NCBI RefSeq assembly: GCF_010723735.1
Contig: NZ_BLLB01000002.1
Location: 1,860,001-1,924,000, forward strand
Length of the DNA stretch: 64,000 nt
Direction of reading: 5' to 3'
Source of the DNA: Mycolicibacterium hippocampi
Lineage (GTDB): Bacteria > Actinomycetota > Actinomycetes > Mycobacteriales > Mycobacteriaceae
The position numbers were made by a program, and so were the translations under genes. Positions 39,197-48,375 of the stretch are shown here, piece after piece; positions within the stretch are counted from its first letter, which is position 1, and every line of letters begins with the position of its first letter. The notes beneath the pieces are model-generated. The model ran no database searches. It was not told the origin of the DNA and worked only from the letters and a program-made list of their open reading frames with translations.

Positions 39197-39215
39197 TGCG
39201 CCAACAATTGGCGCA
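39197..39215. promoter_or_regulatory. 19-bp palindrome between mftD and mftE
   Basis: TGCGCCAA-CAA-TTGGCGCA is a perfect inverted repeat with 8-base arms. Its centre lies 40 bases upstream of the mftE start and it would cover the -35 region of the promoter below. I do not recognise it as the site of a known mycobacterial regulator. Confidence 0.6.
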
Positions 39216-39233
39216 CACCAGGTGAATTCGGCC

Positions 39234-39248
39234 TACCATCGTCGCGTG
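39234..39248 (+). promoter_or_regulatory. -10 element and leaderless start of mftE
   Basis: TACCAT (39234-39239) fits TAnnnT and ends six bases before the GTG at 39246, the spacing for transcription starting on the start codon. No ribosome site precedes the GTG. Confidence 0.5.
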
Positions 39249-39965
39249 GCATTCCCCAGCACGCTCGGGAACTCAACGTCGAGGCAGCTGCACCACACGT
39301 CGCCCGCGCTGGTCGTCCCGGTAGGTTCCACCGAGCAGCATGGACCCCATCTGCCGCTGGACACCGATACCCGCATCGCGACCGCGGTCGCAGAGGCCCT
39401 AGCTGTGCGTCTCGGCGCCAGGAATGAATGCAGCTGGCTGGTTGCCCCGGCCATCGGTTACGGCGCCAGCGGCGAGCACGAAGGTTTTCCCGGCACCGTC
39501 TCGATTGGCACACCGGTACTGGCGGAACTGCTGGTGGAGTTCGCCCGATCTGCCTGCCGGTGGGCTTCGCGCATCGCTTTTGTCAACGGCCACGGCGGCA
39601 ACGTCGAGGCATTGCGCCGCGCGGCCGGACTGTTACGGTTCGAGGGGCGCGACGTGGGGTGGTGTTCCTGCAGTGCCAGCAACGCCGACGCCCACGCCGG
39701 CCACACCGAAACATCTGTATTGCTACATATTTCGCCGGGGGTTGTCAGGGAGGATGAGCGGGTGCCGGGAAACCGGGCTCCGTTGTCCGAGCTGATGCCC
39801 GAAATGCTGCGTGGGGGAGTCGCTGCCGTCAGTTCGCTGGGGGTGCTGGGGGACCCGACCACGGCGACTGCGGAGGAGGGCGGGAAGATCTTTGCCGAGA
39901 TGGTTGACGGGTGTCAGGGAAGGGTCATCCGGTGGTTGCCCGACCATGAGGGGACGCTGACATGA
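39246..39965 (+). CDS. mftE: mycofactocin peptidase MftE
   Basis: The protein has 239 residues from the GTG at 39246; the frame stays open to 39126 but the extra part is not conserved-looking. It is a creatininase-family metallopeptidase with metal-ligand motifs [28 protein letters not shown] and [12 protein letters not shown]. It cuts the modified Val-Tyr off MftA. Unlike the rest of the cluster it is separated from its upstream neighbour by 135 bases with its own promoter-like signals. Its end overlaps mftF (ATGA). Confidence 0.93.
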   Translation: MAFPSTLGNSTSRQLHHTSPALVVPVGSTEQHGPHLPLDTDTRIATAVAEALAVRLGARNECSWLVAPAIGYGASGEHEGFPGTVSIGTPVLAELLVEFARSACRWASRIAFVNGHGGNVEALRRAAGLLRFEGRDVGWCSCSASNADAHAGHTETSVLLHISPGVVREDERVPGNRAPLSELMPEMLRGGVAAVSSLGVLGDPTTATAEEGGKIFAEMVDGCQGRVIRWLPDHEGTLT

Positions 39966-41377
39966 GCGGGCCCCGACTGCCCAACGGGTTCGCCGTCCAG
40001 GTCGACCGAAGGGTGCGGGTGCTCGGTGAGGGTGCCGCGCTGCTCGGCGGTTCGCCCACCCGTCTGCTCCGGTTGGCGCCGTCCGCGCAGACGATGCTCA
40101 ACGGGGGCAGGCTCGAGGTACACGATGCCGTCAGCGCGCAGCTGGCCCGCACGCTCTTGGACGCCACCGTCGCCCACCCGCGACCTCTCACCGGACCATC
40201 ACACCGGGACGTGACTGTCGTGATCCCGGTGCGGGACAACATATCCGGACTCTCTCGACTGCTCCTGGCTTTGCGAGGTCTGCGGGTCATCATCGTCGAC
40301 GACGGGTCGGCGACGCCGGTGCTCCAATCCGACTTCCACGCCGTGCACTGTGACGTGCGGATCCTGCGGCACTCCCGCAGCAAGGGGCCTGCCGCCGCGC
40401 GCAACCTCGGGATGAGGTCCTGCGATACCGACTTCGTTGCCTTTCTCGACTCCGACGTGGTGCCCCGCCGCGGGTGGCTGGAGGCACTATTGGGGCATTT
40501 CTGCGATCCGGCCGTGGCCCTGGTCGCACCGCGAATCGTCGCGTTGCGGCCATCCGACAGCGTGGTGGCCCGCTACGAGGCGGTGCGCTCGTCGCTCGAC
40601 CTGGGGCTGCGGGAGGCGCCGGTGGTCCCGTTCGGCACGGTGTCCTACGTCCCCAGCGCCGCGATCATCTGCCGCCGTCGCAGCCTGCTCGAGGTCGGTG
40701 GTTTCGACGAGTCGCTCGAATCCGGCGAGGACGTCGACCTGTGCTGGCGGCTGAACGAGGCGGGCGCCCGGCTGCGATACGAACCCATCGCGATGGTTGC
40801 CCACGATCACCGAACCGAGCTGCGAAAGTGGCTGGTTCGCAAGTCGTTTTATGGTGGATCGGCGGCGCCCCTGGCGATTCGCCACCCCGGCAAGACGGCT
40901 CCACTGGTGATCTCGGGGTGGACGCTGGTGGTGTGGCTGCTCGCCGCGATCGGTTCCAGCCTCGGCTACCTGGGCTCGGCAGCTGTCGCGGCCATCACCG
41001 GTCACCGGATCGCCAAGTCGTTGTCCAGCGTGCAGACCGAGCCGATCGAGGTCGCCGTGGTCGCCGCCCACGGGTTGTGGTCGGCCGCCCTGCAGTTGGC
41101 GTCCGCGATCTGCAGACACTACTGGCCACTGGCGCTGATCGCGGCGGTGCTCTCGCGCCGGTGCCGGCAGGTGGTGGTGGTGGCCGCGGTGCTCGACGGC
41201 GTTTTCGACTGGATGACCCGTAACGGCAACGCCGACGACGACGAGACCAAACGGGTCGGGCTGCTGACCTACATCCTGCTCAAGCGCCTCGACGACATCG
41301 CCTACGGTCTGGGGCTGTGGGGCGGTGTCGTGCGAGAGCGGCACGCAGGCGCACTCAAGCCGCAGATCCGGACCTGA
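39962..41377 (+). CDS. mftF: mycofactocin glycosyltransferase MftF
   Basis: The protein has 471 residues. A family-2 glycosyltransferase domain covers about residues 80-300: [46 protein letters not shown] with the DxD motif, and [22 protein letters not shown]. Hydrophobic segments follow (about residues 312-345, 365-405), so it is membrane-associated. It adds a beta-1,4-glucan chain to the cofactor. The N-terminal 75 residues are the family-specific domain. Confidence 0.95.
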   Translation: MSGPRLPNGFAVQVDRRVRVLGEGAALLGGSPTRLLRLAPSAQTMLNGGRLEVHDAVSAQLARTLLDATVAHPRPLTGPSHRDVTVVIPVRDNISGLSRLLLALRGLRVIIVDDGSATPVLQSDFHAVHCDVRILRHSRSKGPAAARNLGMRSCDTDFVAFLDSDVVPRRGWLEALLGHFCDPAVALVAPRIVALRPSDSVVARYEAVRSSLDLGLREAPVVPFGTVSYVPSAAIICRRRSLLEVGGFDESLESGEDVDLCWRLNEAGARLRYEPIAMVAHDHRTELRKWLVRKSFYGGSAAPLAIRHPGKTAPLVISGWTLVVWLLAAIGSSLGYLGSAAVAAITGHRIAKSLSSVQTEPIEVAVVAAHGLWSAALQLASAICRHYWPLALIAAVLSRRCRQVVVVAAVLDGVFDWMTRNGNADDDETKRVGLLTYILLKRLDDIAYGLGLWGGVVRERHAGALKPQIRT

Positions 41378-41388
41378 AGCGCTGCGCG

Positions 41389-42822
41389 TTGCGTAGCGAC
41401 GTCTTGATCCTCGGCGCGGGCAGCGCGGGATCGGTCCTGGCCGAACGCCTTTCCCGGGACGAACGCTGCCGCGTGACCGTCGTCGAAGCCGGTCCCGGGC
41501 CCTCGGACACGAGAGTGCGAAGCCAGATCAGCGACGCTCTTCGCCTTCCGCTCGGAGCGGCCAGCTCGGTGGTGCGACGCTATTCGACAACGCTGACCGA
41601 CAACCCCGTGCGGCACGCGCAGATCATGCGCGGCGCGGTCGTGGGCGGTTCGGGAGCGATCAACGGCGGGTACTTCTGCCGGGCGCTGCCCCCCGACATC
41701 GCCGGGTGGGCGCTCGACGGATGGTCATGGGACGACGTGCTGCCACACTTCATCGCCATCGAGAACGACCTCGACTTCGCCGGCCCGCTGCATGGCTCGA
41801 ACGGACCGATCACGGTCCGTCGTGTCACTGAATTCGACGGGTGCACAGCAGCTTTCGTCGATTCAGCGCAAATGGCCGGTTTCGGCTGGATCGACGATCT
41901 GAATGGCTCGGCACCGGACTCGGCGCTGCCGGCCGGGGTGGGTGCGCTGCCGCTGAACATCGACCGCGGCACCCGGGTGGGTCCCGGGGGTGCCTTCCTG
42001 CAGCCGGCCTCGTCCCGTCCGAACCTGACGCTGCTGGCCGACACCCGGGTCCGACGGATCCGGATGGACGGAGGGCGGGCCGTCGGCGCCGACTGTGTCG
42101 GACCCGACGGCGCCCTGGTCCTGACCGCCGACCGGGTCGTGCTGTCCGCCGGGGCGATCGCGACCGCACAGTTGCTGATGATCTCGGGAGTGGGGCCCGC
42201 GCGGGTGCTGCAGGCCGTCGGGGTGCCTGTCGAGGTGGATCTGCCGGTGGGCGTCGACACCGTCGACCATCCGGAGTGGGTGCTTCCGGTGAGCTGGTCG
42301 CCGACACACGACGTGCCGCCGCTGGAGGCCGTGCTGACGACACCCGACGGGCTGGAGATCAGACCGTACACCGCCGGTTTCGCCGCCATGACGGACGGTC
42401 GGCGCGACGACCCGACCGATCGCCCGCACCTCGGGGTGGCGCTGATGCGTCCCCGGTCGCGGGGCCGGATCACGCTGGCGTCCGCCGACCCCGACGTCGC
42501 ACCGGTGATCGAGCATCGCTACGACAGTCAGGCTGCCGACGTCGAGCTGTTGCGCACCGGATTCGACCTGGTACGCGAAATCGCCGGTGACACAACCCGG
42601 TCCGAGGCGGCCTGGGCGACATCGCAGCACCTGTGCGGCAGCGCCAGGATGGGCAGGGACGGCGACCCCGCCGCGGTGGTCGACGCCCGGTGTCGGGTGT
42701 TCGGTGTCGACGGCCTGTGGGTGGTCGACGGATCGATACTGCCCGCGATCACCAGTCGAGGGCCGCACGCGACGATCGTGATGGTGGGCCATCGCGCGGC
42801 GGAGTTCATCGTGGCGAGGTGA
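41389..42822 (+). CDS. mftG: mycofactocin-associated GMC oxidoreductase MftG
   Basis: The protein has 477 residues from the TTG at 41389, which gives LRSDVLILGAGSAGSVLAE and matches the family N-terminus. FAD motif: ILGAGSAGSVLAERLS. GMC signatures: RGAVVGGSGAINGGYFCR and SAGAIATAQLLMISGVGP. Catalytic His in ATSQHLCGSARMG and in the C-terminal ITSRGPHATIVMVGHRAAEF. It is thought to re-oxidise the reduced cofactor and pass electrons to respiration. The 3' end overlaps that of the convergent MFS gene by 17 bases. Confidence 0.93.
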   Translation: MRSDVLILGAGSAGSVLAERLSRDERCRVTVVEAGPGPSDTRVRSQISDALRLPLGAASSVVRRYSTTLTDNPVRHAQIMRGAVVGGSGAINGGYFCRALPPDIAGWALDGWSWDDVLPHFIAIENDLDFAGPLHGSNGPITVRRVTEFDGCTAAFVDSAQMAGFGWIDDLNGSAPDSALPAGVGALPLNIDRGTRVGPGGAFLQPASSRPNLTLLADTRVRRIRMDGGRAVGADCVGPDGALVLTADRVVLSAGAIATAQLLMISGVGPARVLQAVGVPVEVDLPVGVDTVDHPEWVLPVSWSPTHDVPPLEAVLTTPDGLEIRPYTAGFAAMTDGRRDDPTDRPHLGVALMRPRSRGRITLASADPDVAPVIEHRYDSQAADVELLRTGFDLVREIAGDTTRSEAAWATSQHLCGSARMGRDGDPAAVVDARCRVFGVDGLWVVDGSILPAITSRGPHATIVMVGHRAAEFIVAR

Positions 42823-44383
42823 GCTTGCGGATCGGACGTGACTGCCTACCGTCGCGACCGGGCGACCACACCGCGACGAATGCGGCCGCGACGACCATCA
42901 CCGCCGAGAGCACCGTCACCGCCTGGTCCATCGCGTGCAGGAACGCGGACTCGGCGATGCCCGCCAGGTCCGCGCCCATCGGGCCCATCTGGTCGGCGAC
43001 CGACAGTGCGTAGGCCAGCGACTCGGATGCAGCCTGGCGGGTCTGCTCGGGAAAAGCGCCCACGTTCGGCGCCAGGCTGTGCTGGTAGCCCGCGGCGAGG
43101 ACCGAGCCCGCCACGGCGATGCCGAGTGCCGCGCCGATCTCACGGGTGGCGTCGTTGACCGCGGAGGCCACCCCCTGCTTCTCGTCCGGAACCGCCCCCA
43201 TGATCGCCGAAGTCGTTGGCGCCGTGCACAGCCCGATACCCGAGGCCATGATCAGCAGTGGCCACGCCAGAGCCAGGTACGACGAGTCCGTTCCCAGGGT
43301 GCGCATGCAGAACAGCCCGACCGCCAACATCAGCAGTCCGCCGGTCACCACCGCACGCAGTCCGAACCTGGGCAGATAGAGATGCACCGTGGCACTGAGA
43401 ATCAGCACGGGAAACACCAGCGGTGTCAACGCGAATGCGGTCGTCAGTGGGCTGTAGCCCAACACCAGCTGCATGTATTGCATTGATACGAAGAAGAATC
43501 CGAAGTTCGCGAAGAACAGGAACGTGATGCCGACGGCGCCGGTGGCGAAGTCGGGTTGTCTGAAGAGCCTGACATCGAGGAGTGGATGTGTGCGGCAAAG
43601 TTGCACACGGGTGAAGACGACGGCGATCGCCAGTCCGGCCACCATGCAGGCCAGGACGACGGGGTCGGTCCACCCGCGGTGGGGAGCCTCGATGACCCCG
43701 AGGACGAACACCGCGATCGCCGCGCCGATGAGTCCGCCGCCGAGCCAATCGACCGGCGCGGCGGTTTCGTCACGCGAGGACCCGACGGTGCAGGTGAGCC
43801 CGAATAGGATGACCGCGGCTGCGCCGAAGGCCCAGAAGATCGACTGCCATGGGAAGTAGTGCAGCAGTGCCCCGGTGCCCAGGAATCCGACGATCGCCGC
43901 GGAACCGGCCACACCCGCCCAGATCCCCACGGCCTTGTTGCGTTCGGACTTCGGAAACGCGGCGGTGAGCAGCGACAGTGTCGCGGGCATGATGAACGCC
44001 GCACCGACACCTGCCACCGCGCGTGCGGCGATGATCTGCGTGGGACTGTCCCACAAGACCGGGGCCAGAGAGGCCACGCCGAAGATGGCCAGTCCGGCGA
44101 GCAGCGCGCCGCGCCGGCCGTAGCGGTCGCCAAGGGCCCCCGCGAGCAGGAGTAGGCATGCCAGCGCGAGCGTGTAACCGTCGATCACCCACGTCAGTTG
44201 CGTCTGGGACGCCGACGTCTCCACCGCGAGGTCGGGCAGTGCGGCGTTGAGCGCGACCATCGACGAGATGACCAGGATGACGTCGGCGCAGGCGACCGCC
44301 AGCAGCCAGGTTCTGCTGCGCGGGGAGAGGCTGGTGGTTTCGCCATCGATATCCTGGCTGGACTCGTCGAGGGTGTCGACCAC
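42806..44383 (-). CDS. MFS drug exporter, DHA2 (EmrB/QacA) type
   Basis: The protein has 525 residues from the GTG at 44383 with AAGGAGG upstream; the frame continues 43 codons further but without family features. It has about 14 transmembrane segments, motif A region LAGALGDRYGRRGALLAGL and the antiporter motif C-like GVGAAFIMPATLSLL. Proton-driven export of hydrophobic compounds is probable. It is divergent from a TetR gene with two operator-like palindromes between them, the common layout of an inducible efflux pump. Confidence 0.88.
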   Translation of the reverse strand: MVDTLDESSQDIDGETTSLSPRSRTWLLAVACADVILVISSMVALNAALPDLAVETSASQTQLTWVIDGYTLALACLLLLAGALGDRYGRRGALLAGLAIFGVASLAPVLWDSPTQIIAARAVAGVGAAFIMPATLSLLTAAFPKSERNKAVGIWAGVAGSAAIVGFLGTGALLHYFPWQSIFWAFGAAAVILFGLTCTVGSSRDETAAPVDWLGGGLIGAAIAVFVLGVIEAPHRGWTDPVVLACMVAGLAIAVVFTRVQLCRTHPLLDVRLFRQPDFATGAVGITFLFFANFGFFFVSMQYMQLVLGYSPLTTAFALTPLVFPVLILSATVHLYLPRFGLRAVVTGGLLMLAVGLFCMRTLGTDSSYLALAWPLLIMASGIGLCTAPTTSAIMGAVPDEKQGVASAVNDATREIGAALGIAVAGSVLAAGYQHSLAPNVGAFPEQTRQAASESLAYALSVADQMGPMGADLAGIAESAFLHAMDQAVTVLSAVMVVAAAFVAVWSPGRDGRQSRPIRKLTSPR

Positions 44384-44410
44384 GTCGCCTCCTTGGGCAG
44401 GGATATTTTT

Positions 44411-44445
44411 GAGACTAACAGTCTCGTTCCGAGATCGACGGTCTC
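44411..44445. promoter_or_regulatory. twin TetR-type operators
   Basis: GAGACTAACAGTCTC (44411-44425) is a perfect 6-3-6 inverted repeat. GAGATCGACGGTCTC (44431-44445) is the same site with one mismatched pair. Their centres are 20 bases apart, suiting two dimers on one face of the helix. They lie between the MFS and TetR starts. Confidence 0.75.
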
Positions 44446-44472
44446 GTACCCGTTCGGGAGGTGAGGGAAACG

Positions 44473-45087
44473 ATGCCCGCGGCAAGTGGGGATCCGCGGC
44501 CGGCCCGCTCACGGGCTCGGCTGCTCGACGCCGCGACGGCGCTGCTCCGTGAGGGCGGACCCGGCGCCGTCACCGTCGACGCCGTGACGCGCAGCGCCAA
44601 CGTGGCCCGGGCCACCCTCTACCGTCATTTCCCCAGCGCGAACGACCTTGTGGCAGCGGCCTTCATGAGGCTCATCCCGCCGCCGCCGATGCCTCCCGAG
44701 CACGGCAACCTGCGGGACCGGCTGCTCGCGATCGTGGTCGAATGGGCCGAATCGATCGCCGAGGCGCCGACCACGTTGACTGCGATGGCGTGGCTCTCGC
44801 TAGGACCCGACATGGCGGCGGTGCCCACCGCCGGGCAGGCGGGCAGTCAGGAGGTGATGTCGCTACGGGAGCGGATCGCCGAGCAGTACTCCGCACCATT
44901 CGTCGCACTCTTCGACGGACCGCAGGCCGCTGCCGAACTCGGCCCCGTCGACCGGACGATGGCGTTCGCTCTGCTGATCGGTCCGCTTGCGTTCGGCCGG
45001 ATCAGCACGCTGGTCGACTTCGACTACCGAGCGGTGGCGACCGCGGCAGTGGACGGCTTCCTGGCGACCTTCGCCAAGGATCGCTAG
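44473..45087 (+). CDS. TetR-family transcriptional regulator of the MFS exporter
   Basis: The protein has 204 residues from the ATG at 44473 with AGGTGAGGG upstream (a GTG at 44461 is possible). The helix-turn-helix is ARLLDAATALLREGGPGAVTVDAVTRSANVARATLYRHFPSANDL, residues about 14-58. It probably represses itself and the divergent exporter through the twin palindromes. It ends one base from the convergent P450 gene. Confidence 0.88.
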   Translation: MPAASGDPRPARSRARLLDAATALLREGGPGAVTVDAVTRSANVARATLYRHFPSANDLVAAAFMRLIPPPPMPPEHGNLRDRLLAIVVEWAESIAEAPTTLTAMAWLSLGPDMAAVPTAGQAGSQEVMSLRERIAEQYSAPFVALFDGPQAAAELGPVDRTMAFALLIGPLAFGRISTLVDFDYRAVATAAVDGFLATFAKDR

Positions 45088-45088
45088 G

Positions 45089-46354
45089 TCACCGCAGCGA
45101 GTAGCGGATCGGCAGATGTTTGAGACCGCCGACGAACGTGGTGGCGGACAGTTCGGGCTCGCCCGCCAGCTCGATGGAGTCCAACCGGGGCAGCAACTCG
45201 GTGAACAGGCTGTTCATCTCCATTCGCGCCAGCGCCGCACCGAGGCAGAAGTGCACTCCGTACCCGAAGGCCAGGTGCTTGTTCGGATCCCGGCCGACGT
45301 CGAAGCGGAACGGGTCGGTGAAGACCTCCTCGTCGCGGTTGGCCGACACGTAGGCCAGGTACACCGAATCGCCCTCGGCGATCGGCACGCCACGGACCTC
45401 GGTGGGGGCGGTCGCGGTCCGCATGAACTCCTTGACCGGTGTGGTCCAGCGGATCATCTCCTCGACGGCAGTGCCCATCAGGCTCATGTCGCCGCGCAGT
45501 CGTGCCAGCTGATCCGGGTTGTCGATGAGCGCGCGCAACCCGCCGGAGATGGCGTCCTTGGTGGTGTCGTGGCCCGCGCTGGCGACGATCACGTAGTACG
45601 ACACGGTGTCCATGTCCGAAAGCGGCTCGCCGTTGATCGTGCCGTTGGCGATCGCCGAGGCCAGGTCGTCGGTGGGGTGTTCGCGGCGCGAGGCGGTCAG
45701 CGCCGAGAAGTAGGCGAAGAAGTCCATCAGCACGGCCAGCAGGTCTTCGGTGGTGCCCTCGCCGCGCTTGTGCTCGGTGTCGTCGCCGCCGAACATCTCC
45801 TGGGTCAGCTTGAGCATCCGGGGAAAGTCGTCCTCGGGCAAGCCGAGCAGCGAAAGGATCACGTAGAGCGGGTAATTGACGGCGATATCGGTGACGAAGT
45901 CGCACTCGGGGCCGATGTCGCGCATCCTGTCGACATACCTTTTGGCCAGCTCGTCCACGCGGACCTTCAGGTCGCGCATCGCCTTGGGCCGGAACCAGTC
46001 CGCGCCGATCTTGCGGACGTCTCGATGGTGCGGGTCGTCCATGTGGATCAGCGTGCGCAAGCCGATGCCCGCATCTTGCTGCTGCTTCATCACGTCGTCG
46101 CCCTCGGCCGGCATCAGCAGCGGGCGTGGGCCGCTGACGAACAGGTTGTTGTCGCGCTCGATGGCCATGATGTCGGCGTGCCTGGTGATCGCCCAGAACG
46201 GGCGGTACGGCGGATTGTCCACCCACGCGACCGGCTGGTTCGCCCGCAGATGGGTCAGCGCTGCGTGCAGTCGGGCGTCATCGGCGTAGGCCGTCGGATC
46301 GGCCAGGACATTGGCGGCACTGTCCTGGTGCACGTCCATTGCCGAAGTGCTCAT
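45089..46354 (-). CDS. cytochrome P450
   Basis: The protein has 421 residues, the usual bacterial length. The oxygen-binding I-helix is VASAGHDTTKDAISGG, the K-helix ExxR is EEMIRWTTPV, and the haem loop FGYGVHFCLGAALAR has the thiolate Cys at about residue 369. The sequence TPVKEFMRTAT is common in P450s that act on lipids or sterols, but the substrate cannot be told. Its electron donor is not next door; the ferredoxin reductase at 31 kb is a candidate. It is divergent from a carboxylesterase, with a shared palindrome. Confidence 0.92.
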   Translation of the reverse strand: MSTSAMDVHQDSAANVLADPTAYADDARLHAALTHLRANQPVAWVDNPPYRPFWAITRHADIMAIERDNNLFVSGPRPLLMPAEGDDVMKQQQDAGIGLRTLIHMDDPHHRDVRKIGADWFRPKAMRDLKVRVDELAKRYVDRMRDIGPECDFVTDIAVNYPLYVILSLLGLPEDDFPRMLKLTQEMFGGDDTEHKRGEGTTEDLLAVLMDFFAYFSALTASRREHPTDDLASAIANGTINGEPLSDMDTVSYYVIVASAGHDTTKDAISGGLRALIDNPDQLARLRGDMSLMGTAVEEMIRWTTPVKEFMRTATAPTEVRGVPIAEGDSVYLAYVSANRDEEVFTDPFRFDVGRDPNKHLAFGYGVHFCLGAALARMEMNSLFTELLPRLDSIELAGEPELSATTFVGGLKHLPIRYSLR

Positions 46355-46380
46355 GCGGTCTCCTCGTGGGGCTGCGGAAC

Positions 46381-46400
46381 GACTTGACGGGTGTCAAGTC
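46381..46400. promoter_or_regulatory. 20-bp perfect palindrome between P450 and esterase genes
   Basis: GACTTGAC-GGGT-GTCAAGTC has 8-base arms and a 4-base centre. It contains TTGAC on both strands, so a bound protein would cover the -35 region of each divergent promoter. A TetR- or MarR-like dimer is likely, but no adjacent orphan regulator is obvious apart from the TetR at 44.5 kb, whose own site differs. Confidence 0.65.
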
Positions 46401-46469
46401 GGCAGTCTATGTGACGGACGCCACGCAGGGGAAGGGGTGCGGGCCGTCATCACCGTAAGCTCGGACCTC

Positions 46470-48071
46470 GTGGCGCCCACCTCGGTTCTCGGCCGCGTCG
46501 TGTGCGTCCTGGTGGCCGCGGCACTGGCAGCCGGGTGCGCCCGGGAGCGGGACGAACCGGCGCCCACGTCCGCCGATCCGGCTCTGGTGCAGACCGCGTC
46601 GGGGACCGTGCGTGGCGTCGTCGGAGCGGACCATCGCCTCTTCGCCGGCATTCCCTACGCCGCACCGCCCGTCGGAGAGCTCCGCTGGCAGCTGCCGCAG
46701 CCGGCGCAGAAGTGGGACGGGGTACGGGACGCCACCGCGTTCGGCCCGCGCTGCCTGCAGGACCTCGGCGGCGGCGTCGAGCTCGGGCGCCAGACCGATG
46801 AGGACTGCCTCAACCTGCATGTGTGGACCCCGGCGGCCGACCAGAACCCGGAACCGCCGCGGCCGGTGATGGTGTGGATCCACGGGGGTGCCTTCGTCAA
46901 CGGCAGCGGTTCCCTCTACGACGCGCAGCGCCTCGTCGCGCGCGGTGACATCGTCGTCGTCACCATCAACTACCGGCTGGGCACGCTGGGCTTTCTGGCC
47001 CACCCTGCGCTCGGTCCCGCCGGCGCGGTCGGCAACTACGGACTCGCCGACCAACAGGCCGCCCTGCGATGGGTGCGGGACAACATCGCTCAGTTCGGTG
47101 GTGACCCGGGCAAGGTCACCGTGGCGGGGGAGTCCGCCGGCGGCATGTCGGTGTGCGACCACCTGGTGGCTCCGGGTTCGGCGGGGCTGTTCGGCGCCGC
47201 CATCATCCAGAGCGGCCCGTGTCAGGCCCAGCTCGCGCTGCCGGAGGCCGAGCGCATCAGCATCGACTATGCGCGCGACGTCGGCTGTGCCGACCCGGCG
47301 GTGGCGGCCGGATGCCTGCGGGCGCTGCCCGCCGACAAGTTGCGGGAACCGGTGCGGTACTTCCGTATCGGAGAAGACGCGCTGAGCGGCCCGGTCACCG
47401 GGAGCGCGCTGCTGCCGACGGATCCGATGACGGCATTCGCCGACGGCGAGGCAGCGCGGGTGCCCGTCGCGATCGGCACGAATCGTGACGAGTTCACGCT
47501 GTTCATGGCGCTGGAGTACCTGCGGGGCGAAGAACTGCTGCCCGATGAGTATCCGGACGTCCTCACCGCCACGTTCGGCCCCAACGCCGCCGCGGTGGCG
47601 CAGCGCTACCCGCTGGAGCGCTACGGCGGCAGCGCCCCGCTGGCCTACTCGGCGGCCGTCACCGACGGTGAGTTCGCCTGCGTGGACGAGCGCATCGGCG
47701 AAGACCTGGCCCGGCACGGCCCGGTGTACGCCTATGAGTTCAACGACCCGCAGGCCCCCACGCCCGAGCCCTTCCGGACCCTGCCGTTCCCGGTCGGCGC
47801 CAGTCATTCGCTGGAACTGCGCTACCTGTTCGACGTCGACGGCGTGGCTGCGCTCGATCCCGCCCAGCAGGCATTGGCGGACCAGATGATCGACTACTGG
47901 AGCGCGTTCGTCAGGACCGGTGCGCCCGACCGCGCCGGCTCGCCCGAGTGGCCGGCGCTCGGGGGAGGCCCCGCCCCGGGTCCGCGGTTGTCGCTGGCGC
48001 CCGAAGACGTCAGGGTGTTCGACGACTTCGGCCAGATCCACCAGTGCCCGTTCTGGGCCGGTCTCGAGTAG
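46470..48071 (+). CDS. lipoprotein carboxylesterase, type B
   Basis: The protein has 533 residues from the GTG at 46470. A TAAGCT -10-like hexamer (46456-46461) ends eight bases before it, so a leaderless start is possible; the frame is open further upstream. The signal is VLGRVVCVLVAAALAAGC with a lipobox Cys near residue 22. Type-B features: GIPYAAPPVGELRW, EDCLNLHVWTP, VWIHGGAFVNGSG (oxyanion hole), VTVAGESAGGMSV (Ser nucleophile), GTNRDEFTLF (acid) and ASHSLELRYLF (His). It hydrolyses esters at the outside of the membrane. Divergent from the P450 and probably co-regulated with it. Confidence 0.88.
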   Translation: MAPTSVLGRVVCVLVAAALAAGCARERDEPAPTSADPALVQTASGTVRGVVGADHRLFAGIPYAAPPVGELRWQLPQPAQKWDGVRDATAFGPRCLQDLGGGVELGRQTDEDCLNLHVWTPAADQNPEPPRPVMVWIHGGAFVNGSGSLYDAQRLVARGDIVVVTINYRLGTLGFLAHPALGPAGAVGNYGLADQQAALRWVRDNIAQFGGDPGKVTVAGESAGGMSVCDHLVAPGSAGLFGAAIIQSGPCQAQLALPEAERISIDYARDVGCADPAVAAGCLRALPADKLREPVRYFRIGEDALSGPVTGSALLPTDPMTAFADGEAARVPVAIGTNRDEFTLFMALEYLRGEELLPDEYPDVLTATFGPNAAAVAQRYPLERYGGSAPLAYSAAVTDGEFACVDERIGEDLARHGPVYAYEFNDPQAPTPEPFRTLPFPVGASHSLELRYLFDVDGVAALDPAQQALADQMIDYWSAFVRTGAPDRAGSPEWPALGGGPAPGPRLSLAPEDVRVFDDFGQIHQCPFWAGLE

Positions 48072-48375
48072 GTTGGTTCTGCACGTCGCGGCCTTCTGCG
48101 GAGATTTGGAGCAGGCCAGGTTCGTCAGGCATACTGTTCGGGTTGCCTTGAGCCGGGTTCGCCTGGCCGGGCATGCGACCAGCGCCCTCGCGGGCGCATC
48201 CGGTCCCAACCTCGATCGTGACGGGTTTTCCGACGCGAACGAGTGTGCGTGCGGGCGACACACCCGACCGCGGGGGTCGGTGGACCACAGACAGGTAAAC
48301 AGCGGCGGCACAGCCAGGCCCGACAGGGCCTATTGAACGGCGAGGGCCCGGATTAGTAGTGAGGTAGGAGAAAGC
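48072..48375 (+). promoter_or_regulatory. S10 operon promoter and leader
   Basis: In this 304-base gap, TACTGT (48132-48137) is the best -10 and is the same hexamer as at the rpoB promoter; no good -35 lies 16-18 bases upstream. The leader would be about 230 bases and ends in GTAGGAGAAAGC before the rpsJ GTG. I see no gene in it. Confidence 0.45.

Noticed and set aside
39126..39245. A 40-codon N-terminal extension of MftE.
   Set aside because: It crosses the palindrome and -10 element and has no creatininase-family resemblance.
48072..48375. Possible tRNA or small gene before rpsJ.
   Set aside because: I found no cloverleaf pattern and no ORF with coding character; the interval is best read as promoter and leader.
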